The notes beneath the pieces are model-generated. The model worked only from the letters and a program-made list of their open reading frames with translations. It was not told where the DNA came from and did no database searches. From Chitinophagaceae bacterium (GTDB lineage Bacteria; Bacteroidota; Bacteroidia; Chitinophagales; Chitinophagaceae), in assembly GCA_016710935.1 (NCBI GenBank), contig JADJTY010000006.1:184137-248136 (forward strand): a stretch of DNA of 64,000 nt, written 5' to 3'. The position numbers and the translations under genes were made by a program. Of this stretch, positions 18,633 through 27,966 are shown in pieces (the first letter of the stretch is position 1; each line of letters opens with the position of its first letter).

Positions 18633-19952
18633 ATGACCATTTCAGAACTGCAGGATACGATAGTAAAAATGGAGGCCCGATTAAAGGGCAGTGATGCTGT
18701 TTCACTTGATTCCAGGGCGTTATCGGCAATGCGAAAAGAACTTATCGAAAATTTTAAACTCACCGGTTTTACCAACAGCCAGGAGCGGCAGGAAAAATGG
18801 ACCGGCCTGCAGGTACTGCTGGATGCGCTGAAAGAAAAGCAGGTTATACTGGATAAGGAAAATGAAATATTTGCTGCAGAAGCGGAAGCAAAGATCGCTG
18901 CGGTTAAAGAAGCTTTGGATGATGAGACCAACAGCGGATTTACAAAAGAAACTATTGACGTGCTTAAAAAGCAAATAGCTGAAACCGGCGAATTCATCAG
19001 GCAGAGTAACTGGCCCAATAAGGAACGCAGAACAGCTGCCTGGGACAGGTTTAAAGAATACCGTGAAGCTTTAAGGTTGAAAGAAGATATGTTTTACAAC
19101 CAGCTTCGTGCCGAAAGGACAAGACTGACTGAACAATCATCTTCGATAACACAGGCAGTATTATATGCCATCAGGGCATGCCACCCCGATGCTGAAGCAG
19201 ATAAACTTGCTGATATTGCTTTGACAATAGCTTCACTTTCAAACACTGCGATTAATGCAGATGAACCACAGCGAAACAGCATCAGCAATGAAGAAACCAA
19301 AGCACAAAATCCGCTTAAGATAAAATCGGAAGGATTGAGAGACCTGCGAAAATTTGTTATTGAAAACAGGGATGGCATCACCCGGGAAGATAAACAACGG
19401 ATATTTGCAGCCATTGATGAGGTACAGGAAGACCTCGACAAAGCATGGGGCATTTATAAAGAAGAACTGCAACAGAAAAAAGCAGCCTGGGAAGAAAGGC
19501 AAAAAGAACGGGAACAAAAACATACTGAGTGGGAACAAAAACAAAAAGAATTTTTAGAAAAGCTGGAAGACAGGTTGTCAAAGCAATATGCGTTTAAAGA
19601 AAAACTGGCTGTAGTGTATGAAAAGCAAAATGCTTTTTGGGAAAGGCTGGAAAAAAGAATTATCAATCAGCAGGATTATATACAGCAGATACATGTACAG
19701 CTAAACGACCTGGAAGATAAATATGCCATGGCCAGCGACAGTAAGTACAGGGAAAAGATATCGGAATGGATAAAAGACAAATACACAAAAATTGAAGAAG
19801 TGGAAAGGGATATAAAAGACATGGAAGAAAAAATAACCGATGCCAAAAAGAATATTGAAGAATTGCCCGGCAGGATGATTGAGGTTGATAAGAGTATTGA
19901 AGAAATTCAGCAAAAAATAACTGAGGTAAAACAAAACCTGCTGGCAAAATAA
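18633..19952 (+). CDS. Large cytoplasmic coiled-coil protein of unknown function
   Basis: I chose ATG at 18633 (MTISELQDTIVKMEARL); the frame extends 12 codons further upstream but through poor sequence next to a promoter-like box. The protein of about 439 residues is very rich in Glu, Lys, Gln and Ala with heptad character throughout, most strongly in the last third (KKAAWEERQKEREQKHTEWE and DIKDMEEKITDAKKNIEELP). There is no signal peptide or membrane segment. A Trp-containing motif, NWPNKERRTAAWDRFKEYRE, near residue 130 resembles the helical units of DUF349-type proteins, but I would not assign it. It is followed closely by a convergent lipoprotein gene. Confidence 0.8.
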   Translation: MTISELQDTIVKMEARLKGSDAVSLDSRALSAMRKELIENFKLTGFTNSQERQEKWTGLQVLLDALKEKQVILDKENEIFAAEAEAKIAAVKEALDDETNSGFTKETIDVLKKQIAETGEFIRQSNWPNKERRTAAWDRFKEYREALRLKEDMFYNQLRAERTRLTEQSSSITQAVLYAIRACHPDAEADKLADIALTIASLSNTAINADEPQRNSISNEETKAQNPLKIKSEGLRDLRKFVIENRDGITREDKQRIFAAIDEVQEDLDKAWGIYKEELQQKKAAWEERQKEREQKHTEWEQKQKEFLEKLEDRLSKQYAFKEKLAVVYEKQNAFWERLEKRIINQQDYIQQIHVQLNDLEDKYAMASDSKYREKISEWIKDKYTKIEEVERDIKDMEEKITDAKKNIEELPGRMIEVDKSIEEIQQKITEVKQNLLAK

Positions 19953-19975
19953 TTTTTATCTGACCCTGCCATGCA

Positions 19976-20299
19976 TTAATTGCTACGGCTCTTAAAATCA
20001 GGGTTATCAAACATTGATTTGTTGAATAAATAATATTTTCCATCCCGGTTATTACGCCAGTAACGGTGCCCCTCCAGGTCATAATAATACCGGCCATCCA
20101 CACTCCTTTTGGCCACTTTATCATTAACGATGATTACTTTAGGAACTGCCGTTTTAAGTGGAGGTGGCCTTTTTACCGGCTTTACCGATGCCGGATCAGG
20201 GGTAATGGCAGCAGGAGTTGCAGGATGACTTTTTTTATTGCACCCGCCAATCATACCTGAAACCAGGAAGGCCATTATAACAAATGCTGCTTTATACAT
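19976..20299 (-). CDS. Small lipoprotein of unknown function
   Basis: A 107-residue protein with a lipoprotein signal: hydrophobic AFVIMAFLVSGMIGG followed by the lipidated Cys (GGCNKKS). The mature part has a proline- and lysine-rich linker (PAAITPDPASVKPVKRPPPL) and a short end region with DGRYYYDLEGHRYWRNNRDGKYY, where Tyr/Trp/Gly/Asp repetition suggests a small carbohydrate- or peptidoglycan-facing module. No family recognised. It is convergent with the coiled-coil gene, 23 bp away. Confidence 0.75.
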   Translation of the reverse strand: MYKAAFVIMAFLVSGMIGGCNKKSHPATPAAITPDPASVKPVKRPPPLKTAVPKVIIVNDKVAKRSVDGRYYYDLEGHRYWRNNRDGKYYLFNKSMFDNPDFKSRSN

Positions 20300-20380
20300 A
20301 TTGGTTGCTTTTGTTTATATAAACAAAAACTTTACCAGATTTTATATTCCCCTGCTTTATTTGAATGGAGAAACCTCCCA

Positions 20381-20854
20381 TTAATCGAAAATTATCTTAT
20401 TGTTTGGGGCCAGTCTTGTTACGTAGTCTATTATCGCATTCCATTGTAAGAACCAGGCTTTTTGCACAAATGAATTCTGCGAATCATTTACTGTATATCG
20501 TTGTTGGTTATTGTTCCAGCCAATGGTGATCTTTTCTCCTCCCCTGTCGTATACCTGTCCACCACTGAGGTATTCAATTTGTGTAAACTGGTTTTGCTGA
20601 AGCATGGTGTAAAGGCTGTCGAGTGCTGCTGCTGAAAGTTTAAATCGGCATATCAATAATTTTCCCTGCTCATTTACTTTAGAAATGCAGCTATCCCTGG
20701 TTATTGTAATTTCTTCAAAACGATAACTCATGCCACCATCAAAGTGAAAGGTTAAGGTAAAATCGGAAGGGCGAGTTGCAGGTAATCCATTTTGCTGAGC
20801 AGGTAACCAACTACAAAAAATAAGCACCGGAATTAAAGCAAGATATTGTTTCAT
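20381..20854 (-). CDS. Exported protein of unknown function
   Basis: 157 residues with a signal peptide (MKQYLALIPVLIFCSWLPAQ). The mature part is predicted mostly beta with a conserved-looking stretch DFTLTFHFDGGMSYRFEEITITRDSC, later ALDSLYTMLQQNQFTQIEYLSGGQVYDRGGEKITIGW. This pattern, a short sheet protein reporting on a gradient of 'least significant' change in a residue count, is common in Bacteroidota but has no name I can give. It appears monocistronic. Confidence 0.7.
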   Translation of the reverse strand: MKQYLALIPVLIFCSWLPAQQNGLPATRPSDFTLTFHFDGGMSYRFEEITITRDSCISKVNEQGKLLICRFKLSAAALDSLYTMLQQNQFTQIEYLSGGQVYDRGGEKITIGWNNNQQRYTVNDSQNSFVQKAWFLQWNAIIDYVTRLAPNNKIIFD

Positions 20855-21025
20855 GGTAGATCGTTTTTAAGGGGATGCAGTAAAAACAAAAATTGCATAA
20901 GTTTTGATGAAAAAAGAGATGGTTATCTCCCATACCCCTTATATGTTCCATTAAAGTAGGTAAGAAATTGCTTTTAAATGCCGGTTTTCTTTTTTATTTT
21001 GTTAGCCTAAACCAAAACTTTAATT

Positions 21026-21574
21026 ATGAAAAAAATGATTATCGGCGCCTTAGTTGGCGGTATCATTCTTTTTATCTGGCAATTTCTTACCTGGGGTATG
21101 TTAAACCGGCATGAGGCCCAGCAAAAATATACGCCAAAGCAGGATAGTATTATGGCTTATCTTAATACCCAGTTCAGCGAAGATGGTGCTTACATGATGC
21201 CAACCTTTGCTCCGGGCACTTCAAATGAAGAAATAGAAAAACAGATGAAAGCCCTTGAAGGAAAGCCATATGCACAGTTAATATATCATAAAAGTATGCC
21301 CGGCATGAACAAAATGTTTATGAATATGGGCCGCGGCCTGGTGGTTAATATTTTTATCATCTGGCTCTTATGCTGGCTATTAACCAAAATAAATGCCCCT
21401 TCTTTTGGAACCATTTTTATGGGCACCCTGGGAACCGGCATGATTACTTTTTTACACGGTCCTTATACTATGCACATTTGGTATAACAGTTTCGACCTGA
21501 TGGCACATTTTACCGATGCATTGATAGCCTGGGGTGTTACCGGCCTTTGGCTGGGTTGGTGGTTGAGACGGTAA
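21026..21574 (+). CDS. Integral membrane protein of unknown function
   Basis: 182 residues, four likely membrane segments: MIIGALVGGIILFIWQFLTW at the start, then after a polar stretch of about 75 residues GLVVNIFIIWLLCWLLT, FGTIFMGTLGTGMITFL and ALIAWGVTGLWLGWWLR. The large loop between the first and second segment (KYTPKQDSIMAYLNTQFSED...) probably faces the periplasm. I cannot assign a family. A strong hairpin terminator begins 15 bp after the stop. Confidence 0.75.
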   Translation: MKKMIIGALVGGIILFIWQFLTWGMLNRHEAQQKYTPKQDSIMAYLNTQFSEDGAYMMPTFAPGTSNEEIEKQMKALEGKPYAQLIYHKSMPGMNKMFMNMGRGLVVNIFIIWLLCWLLTKINAPSFGTIFMGTLGTGMITFLHGPYTMHIWYNSFDLMAHFTDALIAWGVTGLWLGWWLRR

Positions 21575-21588
21575 AAACAAGTTGTTAT

Positions 21589-21621
21589 AAAAAAACGGCA
21601 GCCGCAAGCTGTCGTTTTTTT
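21589..21621. terminator. Intrinsic terminator after the membrane protein gene
   Basis: Arms AAAAAAACGGCAGC (21589-21602) and GCTGTCGTTTTTTT (21608-21621) pair with one G-T type mismatch around a CGCAA loop, and the right arm ends in a run of seven T. Confidence 0.85.
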
Positions 21622-21718
21622 ATGGCAAACAGATTGGTGAAGTTTTTGTTAAACCAATAATTGTGTTGTAAACTGTTTGATATTTCAACCATCTTACATC
21701 TATTATAAAAATACCCGT

Positions 21719-22060
21719 ATGCAAAAATTATTTTTCGCAATCTGTTTAACAGCCCTTTCCACTGTAACTTTTGCACAAAAGAGTACTACCTACCCGGTTG
21801 TTGTGAGATTCGGCAGTTTGTGCTGCGGTGTTCCATCCAGTGCACCGGTAATAAAACTGATAAAGAGTTATAAAAAGCAGTACAAAATAAAACAGGTAGC
21901 CGTTGACAGTATAGGCCCCATGGGCCGCGAGGGTGAATATTATCTGGCATTTCGTTTGAAAGAATTCAGCAAGGCTCAGCAAGCAAAATTTATTCAGCAG
22001 TTGCAAAAAACTGCAACCACTATGAAAGAGCAGGGTTATGCAGAGATCTTAAAAAATTAA
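21719..22060 (+). CDS. Small exported protein with a paired-cysteine motif
   Basis: 113 residues from ATG at 21719, which begins the signal peptide MQKLFFAICLTALSTVTFAQ; the ORF extends 14 codons upstream without support. The mature part contains RFGSLCCGVPSSAPV, two adjacent cysteines, and a C-terminal helix (LKEFSKAQQAKFIQQLQKTA). The size and mixed alpha/beta look suggest a small periplasmic fold. No family recognised. It is not obviously linked to neighbours. Confidence 0.7.
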   Translation: MQKLFFAICLTALSTVTFAQKSTTYPVVVRFGSLCCGVPSSAPVIKLIKSYKKQYKIKQVAVDSIGPMGREGEYYLAFRLKEFSKAQQAKFIQQLQKTATTMKEQGYAEILKN

Positions 22061-22318
22061 ACTGTTAATGAAGCTGATCTCTCAGCAGGGGCTGCCATCA
22101 CCTTACTTAAGTTATAGGAATCATTGTAAACATCTCTTTAGAAAATCAGCGGTATTTCCGGTGTTGAAAGTATATATGGAAATGAAAAATCTCATCCGCT
22201 TATTTTTACGGAGATAAATTATTCTTTACCGTTCCATTGGTTTTTATTGTTTGCCCACCCCAAAAAAAAATAATACCATATATTCGTAAGCCTGTCTGCA
22301 TCATTTTAAATATAACAT

Positions 22319-22825
22319 ATGCCTGCATTAAAAAAGAAACAGGATTATATTTCCTGGGATGAATATTTTATGGGCGTGGCTGTGTTAAGTGCACGCCGCA
22401 GCAAAGACCCCAACACACAGGTAGGTGCCTGCATAGTAAATGAAAAGAACAAAATTGTGGGTGCGGGTTACAACGGGCTGCCCATCGGCTGCGATGATGA
22501 TGAATTTCCCTGGGAAAAGCAGGGCGATTTTTTGCAGACAAAATACCCCTACATCTGCCATGCAGAATTGAATGCCATTTTAAATAATATTGGCATGGAC
22601 CTGCGTGGCTGCAAAATTTATACTGCCCTGTTTCCCTGCAATGAATGTGCAAAAGCAATTATTCAATCGGGTATTGCAGAAGTTATTTACCTGTCGGATA
22701 AATACGCAGGCAGCGATACCGCAAAAGCATCGAGGCGAATGCTGGATAAAGCCGGTATCAACTGCCGCAAAGTACATACAAACATCAGCAGCATTACCTT
22801 ATCATTTAATGAGGCTGATGTATAA
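22319..22825 (+). CDS. dCMP deaminase family zinc enzyme
   Basis: A cytidine/deoxycytidylate deaminase of the ComEB/DCTD type that would convert dCMP to dUMP for thymidylate synthesis. The zinc-binding motifs are CHAELNAIL (His and catalytic Glu) and PCNECAKAIIQSG (two Cys). The family-specific start ISWDEYFMGVAVLSARRSKD and DPNTQVGACIV are also present, and 168 residues is a normal length. It is cytoplasmic and seems to be monocistronic; the C-terminal end SITLSFNEADV is slightly longer than in the Bacillus type. Confidence 0.92.
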   Translation: MPALKKKQDYISWDEYFMGVAVLSARRSKDPNTQVGACIVNEKNKIVGAGYNGLPIGCDDDEFPWEKQGDFLQTKYPYICHAELNAILNNIGMDLRGCKIYTALFPCNECAKAIIQSGIAEVIYLSDKYAGSDTAKASRRMLDKAGINCRKVHTNISSITLSFNEADV

Positions 22826-22992
22826 TTCTCTTTATAAGCTCAAATTTTGTATATGGCATCAACCTACAAAACCCCTGGTTTTAATATTGAAGAAAATAAG
22901 GCTTTTCCCGGTTTTTTAGTATTTTAAAATACCAGGCCAACCCTGCTGGCTATACATTAGTAAATTAAAGTAACTTCAATAAAACTTTTCCC

Positions 22993-24577
22993 ATGGGTAA
23001 ATATTTTTTATTTTTCGCCTGTTTCATCACTGCCAACCTACAAGCCCAGAATTTAAAATCGGGTGGTAAATTAAAACCGGAACAAGCCATTATGGACATC
23101 AGGCATTATACCGTTGCACTTAATGTTGATCCTGAACAAAAGACGATAAACGGGTACACAGAAATTGATCTCAATTTGTTACAGTCAACCGGCAATTTAT
23201 TATTCGATCTCTGGCACGGCCTTACTATAAAACAGGTTTGGGTAAATGGAAAAACAGCTACGTTCACACATACCAACGATGACCTGGTAAATATTCCAGC
23301 TACTTTACTTGCCGGGAAAGTAATGGTAAAAATTGCCTACGGTGGCAAACCGGCTATTGCTGAGAGGGCACCCTGGGTAGGCGGTTTTCAATGGGAAAAA
23401 GATGCAAAAGGAAACCCCTGGATAGCCATTACCTGCCAGGGCGAAGGTGCCAAGATCTATTTTCCGTGTAAAGATCACCCGAGTGATGAACCCAATGAAG
23501 GTGCAGATATGATCATCACAGTACCCAAGGGGCTGGTAGTAGCCGGACCAGGCCTGTTACAAAAGTAACTACAAAAAAGATAAATCTACCTATCACTGGA
23601 AAACGAATTATACCATCAGCAATTATTGTATCTTTTTCAATATTGAAAAATTTAAAGTAGTAAAACGTGTATATAGTACCGTTGATGGCAACAAAGTGCC
23701 TATGGAATATTATGTGATGGAAGAAAATGAATTTATGGGAGAAAAATTACTTGGCCTGTATGAAGAATCCTGCCGCATTCAGGAAAAATATTTTGGTGAA
23801 TATCCCTGGGTAAAAGAACGCATTGCCGCTTCGGAAACACCACACCTGGGTATGGAGCACCAAACCAATATTGCTTACGGCAACAAATACAAATTTACAC
23901 AGGTAGGCGGGAAAGACTTTGACTGGTTGCTGCACCACGAATTCGGGCACGAATGGTGGGCCAATAAAGTAACCAACCGGGATTGGGCCCATATGTGGAT
24001 ACAGGAAGGCATATGTGTTTTTGGCGATGCTATGGCAACCCGGGAACTTGCCGGCGAAGCAGCTTACTTAAAAAAAATGCAACAGACTGCAAGAGCCATA
24101 AAGAATGGTTTGCCGGTAGTACAAGGTGAAGAAGTAGATTCGGACAGTGCTTATTATGGCGACATTTACGGTAAAGGTGCATTTTTTATGCATACACTCC
24201 GCCATGTGATGGGCGATGAAATTTTCTTCCCCACTTTAAAAAAATTAGCTACAGCACCACAATACACTTACGACAATACAGTAGTAACCGCTGATGTTGA
24301 AAAACTTTTCAGCGGGGCCTATGGCAAAAGCCTGCAACCTTTATTTCAGCTGTACTTGTATACCAACAATAAACTTGAGATACATGTAAAACAAACCGAT
24401 GAAAATAAATACCTGGTTAAACTGCTCAACATGGAAATGCAATTACCGATCAACATACTTACTGGTGAAGGCACGCAGCGGCTGATGGTTGATAAAAAAG
24501 GAATTATAGTAAGCAGTAAAACACCGATACAGATTGACCCGGATGTATTTTATTTTAAGAAAGTTATATTGGAATAA
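22993..24577 (+). pseudogene. M1 family zinc aminopeptidase gene split by a single-base frameshift
   Basis: The first piece (22993-23568) has a signal peptide and the N-terminal M1 beta domain (MDIRHYTVALNVDPEQKTI, IYFPCKDHPSDEPNEGADM), then runs into TAA after GPGLLQK. The rest continues in the next frame with no gap in sense: SNYKKDKSTYHWKTNYTISN, then IEKFKVVKRVYSTVDG. It carries the exopeptidase motif LGMEHQTNIAYG and the zinc site HEFGHEWW plus the downstream Glu in WIQEG. One extra A in the AAAA run at 23561-23564 explains the break. The whole product would be about 527 residues. As written the first piece lacks the catalytic site and the second lacks a signal peptide, so neither would work. 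A sequence error is as likely as real decay. Confidence 0.85.
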
Positions 24578-24614
24578 CAAGCACCATACCGGGTTTTCTT
24601 TAAGCCTGCAAAAC

Positions 24615-24735
24615 AAAAGCCTTCATTACTGAAGGCTTTTCATAGAATCAAACATGCTACCTGCACGTTTTCTGCATTGGTTTCACAGGATACCGTTATA
24701 TTTTACAAGGATTTTGGGATTTTTAACAGTGTAAA
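24615..24735 (-). ncRNA. Candidate small RNA, copy 1 (terminator hairpin shared with the M1 gene)
   Basis: Read on the minus strand, a promoter-like GCATCTTTACACTGTTAAA block (24740-24722) is followed about 80 nt later by a perfect hairpin AAAAGCCTTC-ATTACT-GAAGGCTTTT (24640-24615). The 19-nt block matches copy 2 at 17 positions, and CCTGCAC/CATG-containing segments between block and hairpin also recur. The hairpin is symmetric, so it also terminates the + strand M1 gene. The remaining 180 bp to the NamZ gene show nothing further. The evidence is comparative within this window only. Confidence 0.4.
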
Positions 24736-24914
24736 GATGCAACGCTTTTAAAAATTAATTTATAGTACTTTCATGGTAATTATTGTAGCTAATAAACGCA
24801 GCGGTTTGCAGGGACAAACATTTGAGGAAGTAAGGTTTTCAACATCGCTGTATCGTATAGTATTACTAAACCGGACTGCATAAATACCAGTTATATTTAT
24901 AGTAAATCAATCGT

Positions 24915-26132
24915 ATGAAGTTTTTAGTTTTTGTAATTGTAAGTACACTCTTATTTTCCTGTGCAACACCCAAAGACACAACTCAAAAAATACTGGTAAC
25001 AGACTCCGGAATTAAAACAGGGGCAGAACAAACAGAAAAATACCTTTCTTATATCAAAGGAAAACGGGTGGCAATACTTGCCAACCAAACATCAGTTATT
25101 GGCAAAACTCACCTGGTTGACAGCCTGCAAAAACTGGGTGTAAACATCATTAAGGTATTTGGACCGGAACATGGTTTTCGTGGAAAAGCGAGTGCCGGTG
25201 ATAAAGTAAGTGATGAGGTTGATGCTGCAACGGGCATTCCCATTATCTCATTGTATGGCGCAAAAAACAAACCAACAAAAGCCGACCTGGCTGATGTTGA
25301 CATCATGTTGTACGACCTGCAGGATGTGGGTGTACGCTTTTATACCAATATCAATGCATTGAGCCGCTTAATGGAAGCCTGTTATGAAAATGATAAAGAG
25401 CTGCTGATACTCGACCGCCCCAATCCCAATGGTTATTTAATAGACGGTCCGGTATTGGATATGAAATACAAATCAGGCATAGGTATGTTTCCGATACCTA
25501 TGTCGCATGGATTAACCGTGGGTGAATTTGCACAGATGGCTAACGGTGAGGGTTGGCTTACCAACAAAGTGAAATGCAATATCACAATCATCCCCTTGGC
25601 AAATTATGATCACGATATGCCTTATACGCTTCCGGTAAATCCCTCTCCTAACCTGAATACACCTCAGGCGGTTTTGCTTTACCCCTCTACCTGCATGTTT
25701 GAAGGCGTATATCTTAACCATGGCCGAGGTACTTATTTTCCTTTTACTGTATTAGGCAGTCCCGAGCTAAAAGGCATTTATGATTTCTCCTTTACACCCA
25801 CAGGCATAAAAGGAATGGCCGAAACACCCATATTCATGAATGAAGTTTGTTATGGTATAGATCTGCGCAATTATGACACCGAACTGTTGAGAAGATCAAA
25901 AAAGATAAACCTGCAATGGATCATGGAATTATATAAAGCCCATCCCTACAAAGAAAAATTCTTTAACTCAAAACTGAGTAAGCAAATGAATAATATTGAA
26001 ATACAAACCGGTTCGGGATCATTCAGGCAGCAGATCATGGATGGTGTACCGGAAGAAGTGATCAGGGCAGGCTGGGAACCCGGCTTACGTGAATATAAAC
26101 TGATGCGGAAAAAATATTTGCTTTACCCATGA
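24915..26132 (+). CDS. namZ: Exo-beta-N-acetylmuramidase NamZ-type (DUF1343) lipoprotein
   Basis: NamZ-family enzymes release N-acetylmuramic acid from the non-reducing ends of peptidoglycan fragments during cell-wall recycling. Family blocks seen: GKRVAILANQTSVIGKTHLVD, IIKVFGPEHGFRGKASAGD, GIPIISLYGAKNKP, DIMLYDLQDVGVRFYTN, LILDRPNPNG and EGVYLNHGRGTYFPF. The length of 405 residues is typical. The N-terminus is a lipoprotein signal with Cys at about residue 17 (LLFSCATPK), placing it on a periplasmic membrane face. A free-standing gene; NagZ or MurQ partners are not in the window. Confidence 0.9.
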   Translation: MKFLVFVIVSTLLFSCATPKDTTQKILVTDSGIKTGAEQTEKYLSYIKGKRVAILANQTSVIGKTHLVDSLQKLGVNIIKVFGPEHGFRGKASAGDKVSDEVDAATGIPIISLYGAKNKPTKADLADVDIMLYDLQDVGVRFYTNINALSRLMEACYENDKELLILDRPNPNGYLIDGPVLDMKYKSGIGMFPIPMSHGLTVGEFAQMANGEGWLTNKVKCNITIIPLANYDHDMPYTLPVNPSPNLNTPQAVLLYPSTCMFEGVYLNHGRGTYFPFTVLGSPELKGIYDFSFTPTGIKGMAETPIFMNEVCYGIDLRNYDTELLRRSKKINLQWIMELYKAHPYKEKFFNSKLSKQMNNIEIQTGSGSFRQQIMDGVPEEVIRAGWEPGLREYKLMRKKYLLYP

Positions 26133-26248
26133 GTCGAATATGCCGGTTAATATAAGGTTAATGACATAAATGTTAACATACGATCTAATCTTACTCCACT
26201 TTACCCTGTACCTCTGCAGCCTTAAAAAAACAAATTAAATTTTACACA

Positions 26249-26731
26249 ATGAAACGTATGAAAACAACCCGGCTTTTTAATTTTTTATTTGCCGGCCTTG
26301 CCCTGGTGGTTATTATGACAGTCCTGGAAGCCTGCTCAAAGAAATCCACTGCATCAACAACCACTACAACTGCCGGTGAACCAGCAGCAAAAGAAACCAC
26401 GCCACCTCCGGTACCGGAAAAAGACGGAATGCAAATTACACGGGATGCAGCCGGTAACTATGTAATTAACCTGGTTATTGTAAACCTTGAACCTGTAAAA
26501 CTGATGAAACCTGTTAAAGAAGGTTATGTGGTTTGGATGGTGAATGAGCGTGCGGAAACTTCTAATATTGGTACTATTGAAGGTGCTAATACCTGGACCA
26601 CCAAAAAAGACAAATCAAAATTTGTGGCTACTTCTTCTGTTAAACCTTCCAAAGTATTTATTACGGCCGAAACTGATTTAAGTGCTATAACTCCCGGTAC
26701 CCAGGTTGTTTGGTCAACAGGAAATTTTTAG
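26249..26731 (+). CDS. Lipoprotein of unknown function
   Basis: 160 residues. The N-terminus has a hydrophobic segment (FNFLFAGLALVVIMTVLEA) ending at a lipidation Cys (EACSKKS), then a Thr/Ser/Pro-rich linker (ASTTTTTAGEPAAKETTPPP). The C-terminal 90 residues are beta-rich (YVINLVIVNLEPVKLMKPV, GYVVWMVNERAETSNIGTI, KVFITAETDLSAITPGTQVV) and resemble an anti-sigma-factor or carboxypeptidase-like accessory Ig fold, but I would not name a family. A textbook terminator begins 27 bp after the stop, so it is monocistronic. Confidence 0.8.
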   Translation: MKRMKTTRLFNFLFAGLALVVIMTVLEACSKKSTASTTTTTAGEPAAKETTPPPVPEKDGMQITRDAAGNYVINLVIVNLEPVKLMKPVKEGYVVWMVNERAETSNIGTIEGANTWTTKKDKSKFVATSSVKPSKVFITAETDLSAITPGTQVVWSTGNF

Positions 26732-26757
26732 TTCAGAAAAATAATTGAGATTTTATT

Positions 26758-26790
26758 AAAAAATGGTTCGTGTTTTACGAACCATTTTTT
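26758..26790. terminator. Intrinsic terminator
   Basis: Perfect 14-bp arms AAAAAATGGTTCGT (26758-26771) and ACGAACCATTTTTT (26777-26790) with a 5-nt loop, ending the lipoprotein transcript. Confidence 0.92.
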
Positions 26791-26982
26791 ATTTGTGGGT
26801 TAAGCAAAAGTAACTATTACGAGTGTTTCTGTTATATTGACTGTTACGTTTCTTTAATGACTGAACTATTCTACCGCATCTGTTCATTCAACCAGATGCC
26901 AGGCCGTAAAAGCCCTAAGCTGTTTATTCGGAATTTATATTTTAACTTGGTCATCTGAATTGCTTCATAAAAATTAAAGTTA

Positions 26983-27372
26983 ATGATAGAACAGACCGAG
27001 CTGACCGTTACCGCATGGAATTTTCATCATTCAAATATCAGTAACGACATACAGGGGTTTAGCAACACCACCACCCTGTTTATCATGCAGAAAAGGAATG
27101 CCCAGAAAAAAGGCATTGCCTGCAGGTTAAGCTGCCGGTTTGAACATGGCGAAGAACCAATACTGGATTACGTTGCTGAGCATTCTTATGTTATGGACTT
27201 TGATGAGGTGATCGATAAAAATGAACTTTTAAAAATGTTGAGAAACAGCTTCGCCAATTTTGAAGAAAAGTTTGAGTTCAGAAAACTGGGCACCATTTTA
27301 CAAAATGAAAATCTGCGGCCACCGGATGAAACGGTTATAGACCTGGACCATATCATACCGCTGCTGAAATAA
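26983..27372 (+). CDS. Conserved-looking cytoplasmic protein of unknown function
   Basis: 129 residues without signal or membrane segment. Features: LTVTAWNFHHSNISNDIQGF near the start, a basic cysteine-bearing strand RNAQKKGIACRLSCRFEHG, and an acidic/hydrophobic C-terminal helix region (DEVIDKNELLKMLRNSFANF). Codon use and composition are like neighbours. I do not recognise a family. It lies 55 bp upstream of a small lipoprotein gene and may share its transcript. Confidence 0.6.
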   Translation: MIEQTELTVTAWNFHHSNISNDIQGFSNTTTLFIMQKRNAQKKGIACRLSCRFEHGEEPILDYVAEHSYVMDFDEVIDKNELLKMLRNSFANFEEKFEFRKLGTILQNENLRPPDETVIDLDHIIPLLK

Positions 27373-27427
27373 AAGCAAAGAAGAATTTAAACCGGTAACC
27401 ATAGAAAAGCATTTTTTTTACCAACCA

Positions 27428-27838
27428 ATGATGAAATACCTATTTTTTATCGGGATCCTGTTTAGTTCCTGTCAACAAGCCCCCGAACACAAGGCTACAA
27501 AAACGGAATGCGAAAAATTTAAAAAAGGTAAATTCCTGTATAAATCAAATGCTTACCCCACTGTATACAGAATTGAGAGAAATGATACCGTTCAAAAAGA
27601 AATTATTGGAAAAAACGGCGACTTTATAAATTTTAATATCAACTGGACAGCCCCATGCACTTATGAACTGACTTTTCTTGATCAACATATCAGCGGCAGT
27701 GACTCTGTGTCTGAATCCGATAAAAAAACGATGAAGGTACAGGTTGAAATACTTGAAATTAGAAATGACACCTGTTTTGTAATGACAGGATCCGGTGACC
27801 GCAGCTTACCCGGCATTGTTTACATCGACAAAAAATAA
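27428..27838 (+). CDS. Small lipoprotein, paralogue of the protein at 50384-50800
   Basis: 136 residues with a lipoprotein signal (YLFFIGILFSSCQQAP). The mature part has the pattern Cys-x5-KGKF-x-Y, then TVYRIERNDTVQKEI and INWTAPCTYELTFL; the protein at 50384-50800 shows the same order of Cys, K-G-x-F, R-x6-Q-x-E and W-x-x-x-C-x-Y. This is a small Bacteroidota family of unknown role, with two cysteines probably in a disulfide. ATG at 27428 or 27431 could serve as start. Confidence 0.75.
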   Translation: MMKYLFFIGILFSSCQQAPEHKATKTECEKFKKGKFLYKSNAYPTVYRIERNDTVQKEIIGKNGDFINFNINWTAPCTYELTFLDQHISGSDSVSESDKKTMKVQVEILEIRNDTCFVMTGSGDRSLPGIVYIDKK

Positions 27839-27886
27839 TTGGCTTTAACTGCATTTCCCAATAAAAAACGAATACCAGCGGAAACA

Positions 27887-27966
27887 TCACCTACAATTAC
27901 AATTCAAAATAATTCCTAATAAAGATGTTACAAAAGCATCTCCAGTTTTTACCCTGTTTGGTATAA
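27887..27966 (-). pseudogene. Relic of a TonB-dependent receptor C-terminus
   Basis: The 80 bp right after the fibre gene stop read, on the minus strand, IPNRVKTGDAFVTSLLGII. The intact receptor at 31189-33636 ends with IPTRVKNDDAFVTPSLGII plus FEF. At the DNA level the two stretches (27911-27965 and 31200-31255 approximately) match at 47 of 55 positions in my hand alignment without gaps. Only the last 25 or so codons remain; the aromatic terminal residue needed for barrel insertion is lost. It marks an old receptor copy deleted or overwritten upstream. Confidence 0.7.

Noticed and set aside
23555..23600. Programmed ribosomal frameshift in the M1 peptidase gene
   Set aside because: CAA AAG TAA is not a recognised slippery site, no stimulating structure is visible, and three other genes have the same kind of break.
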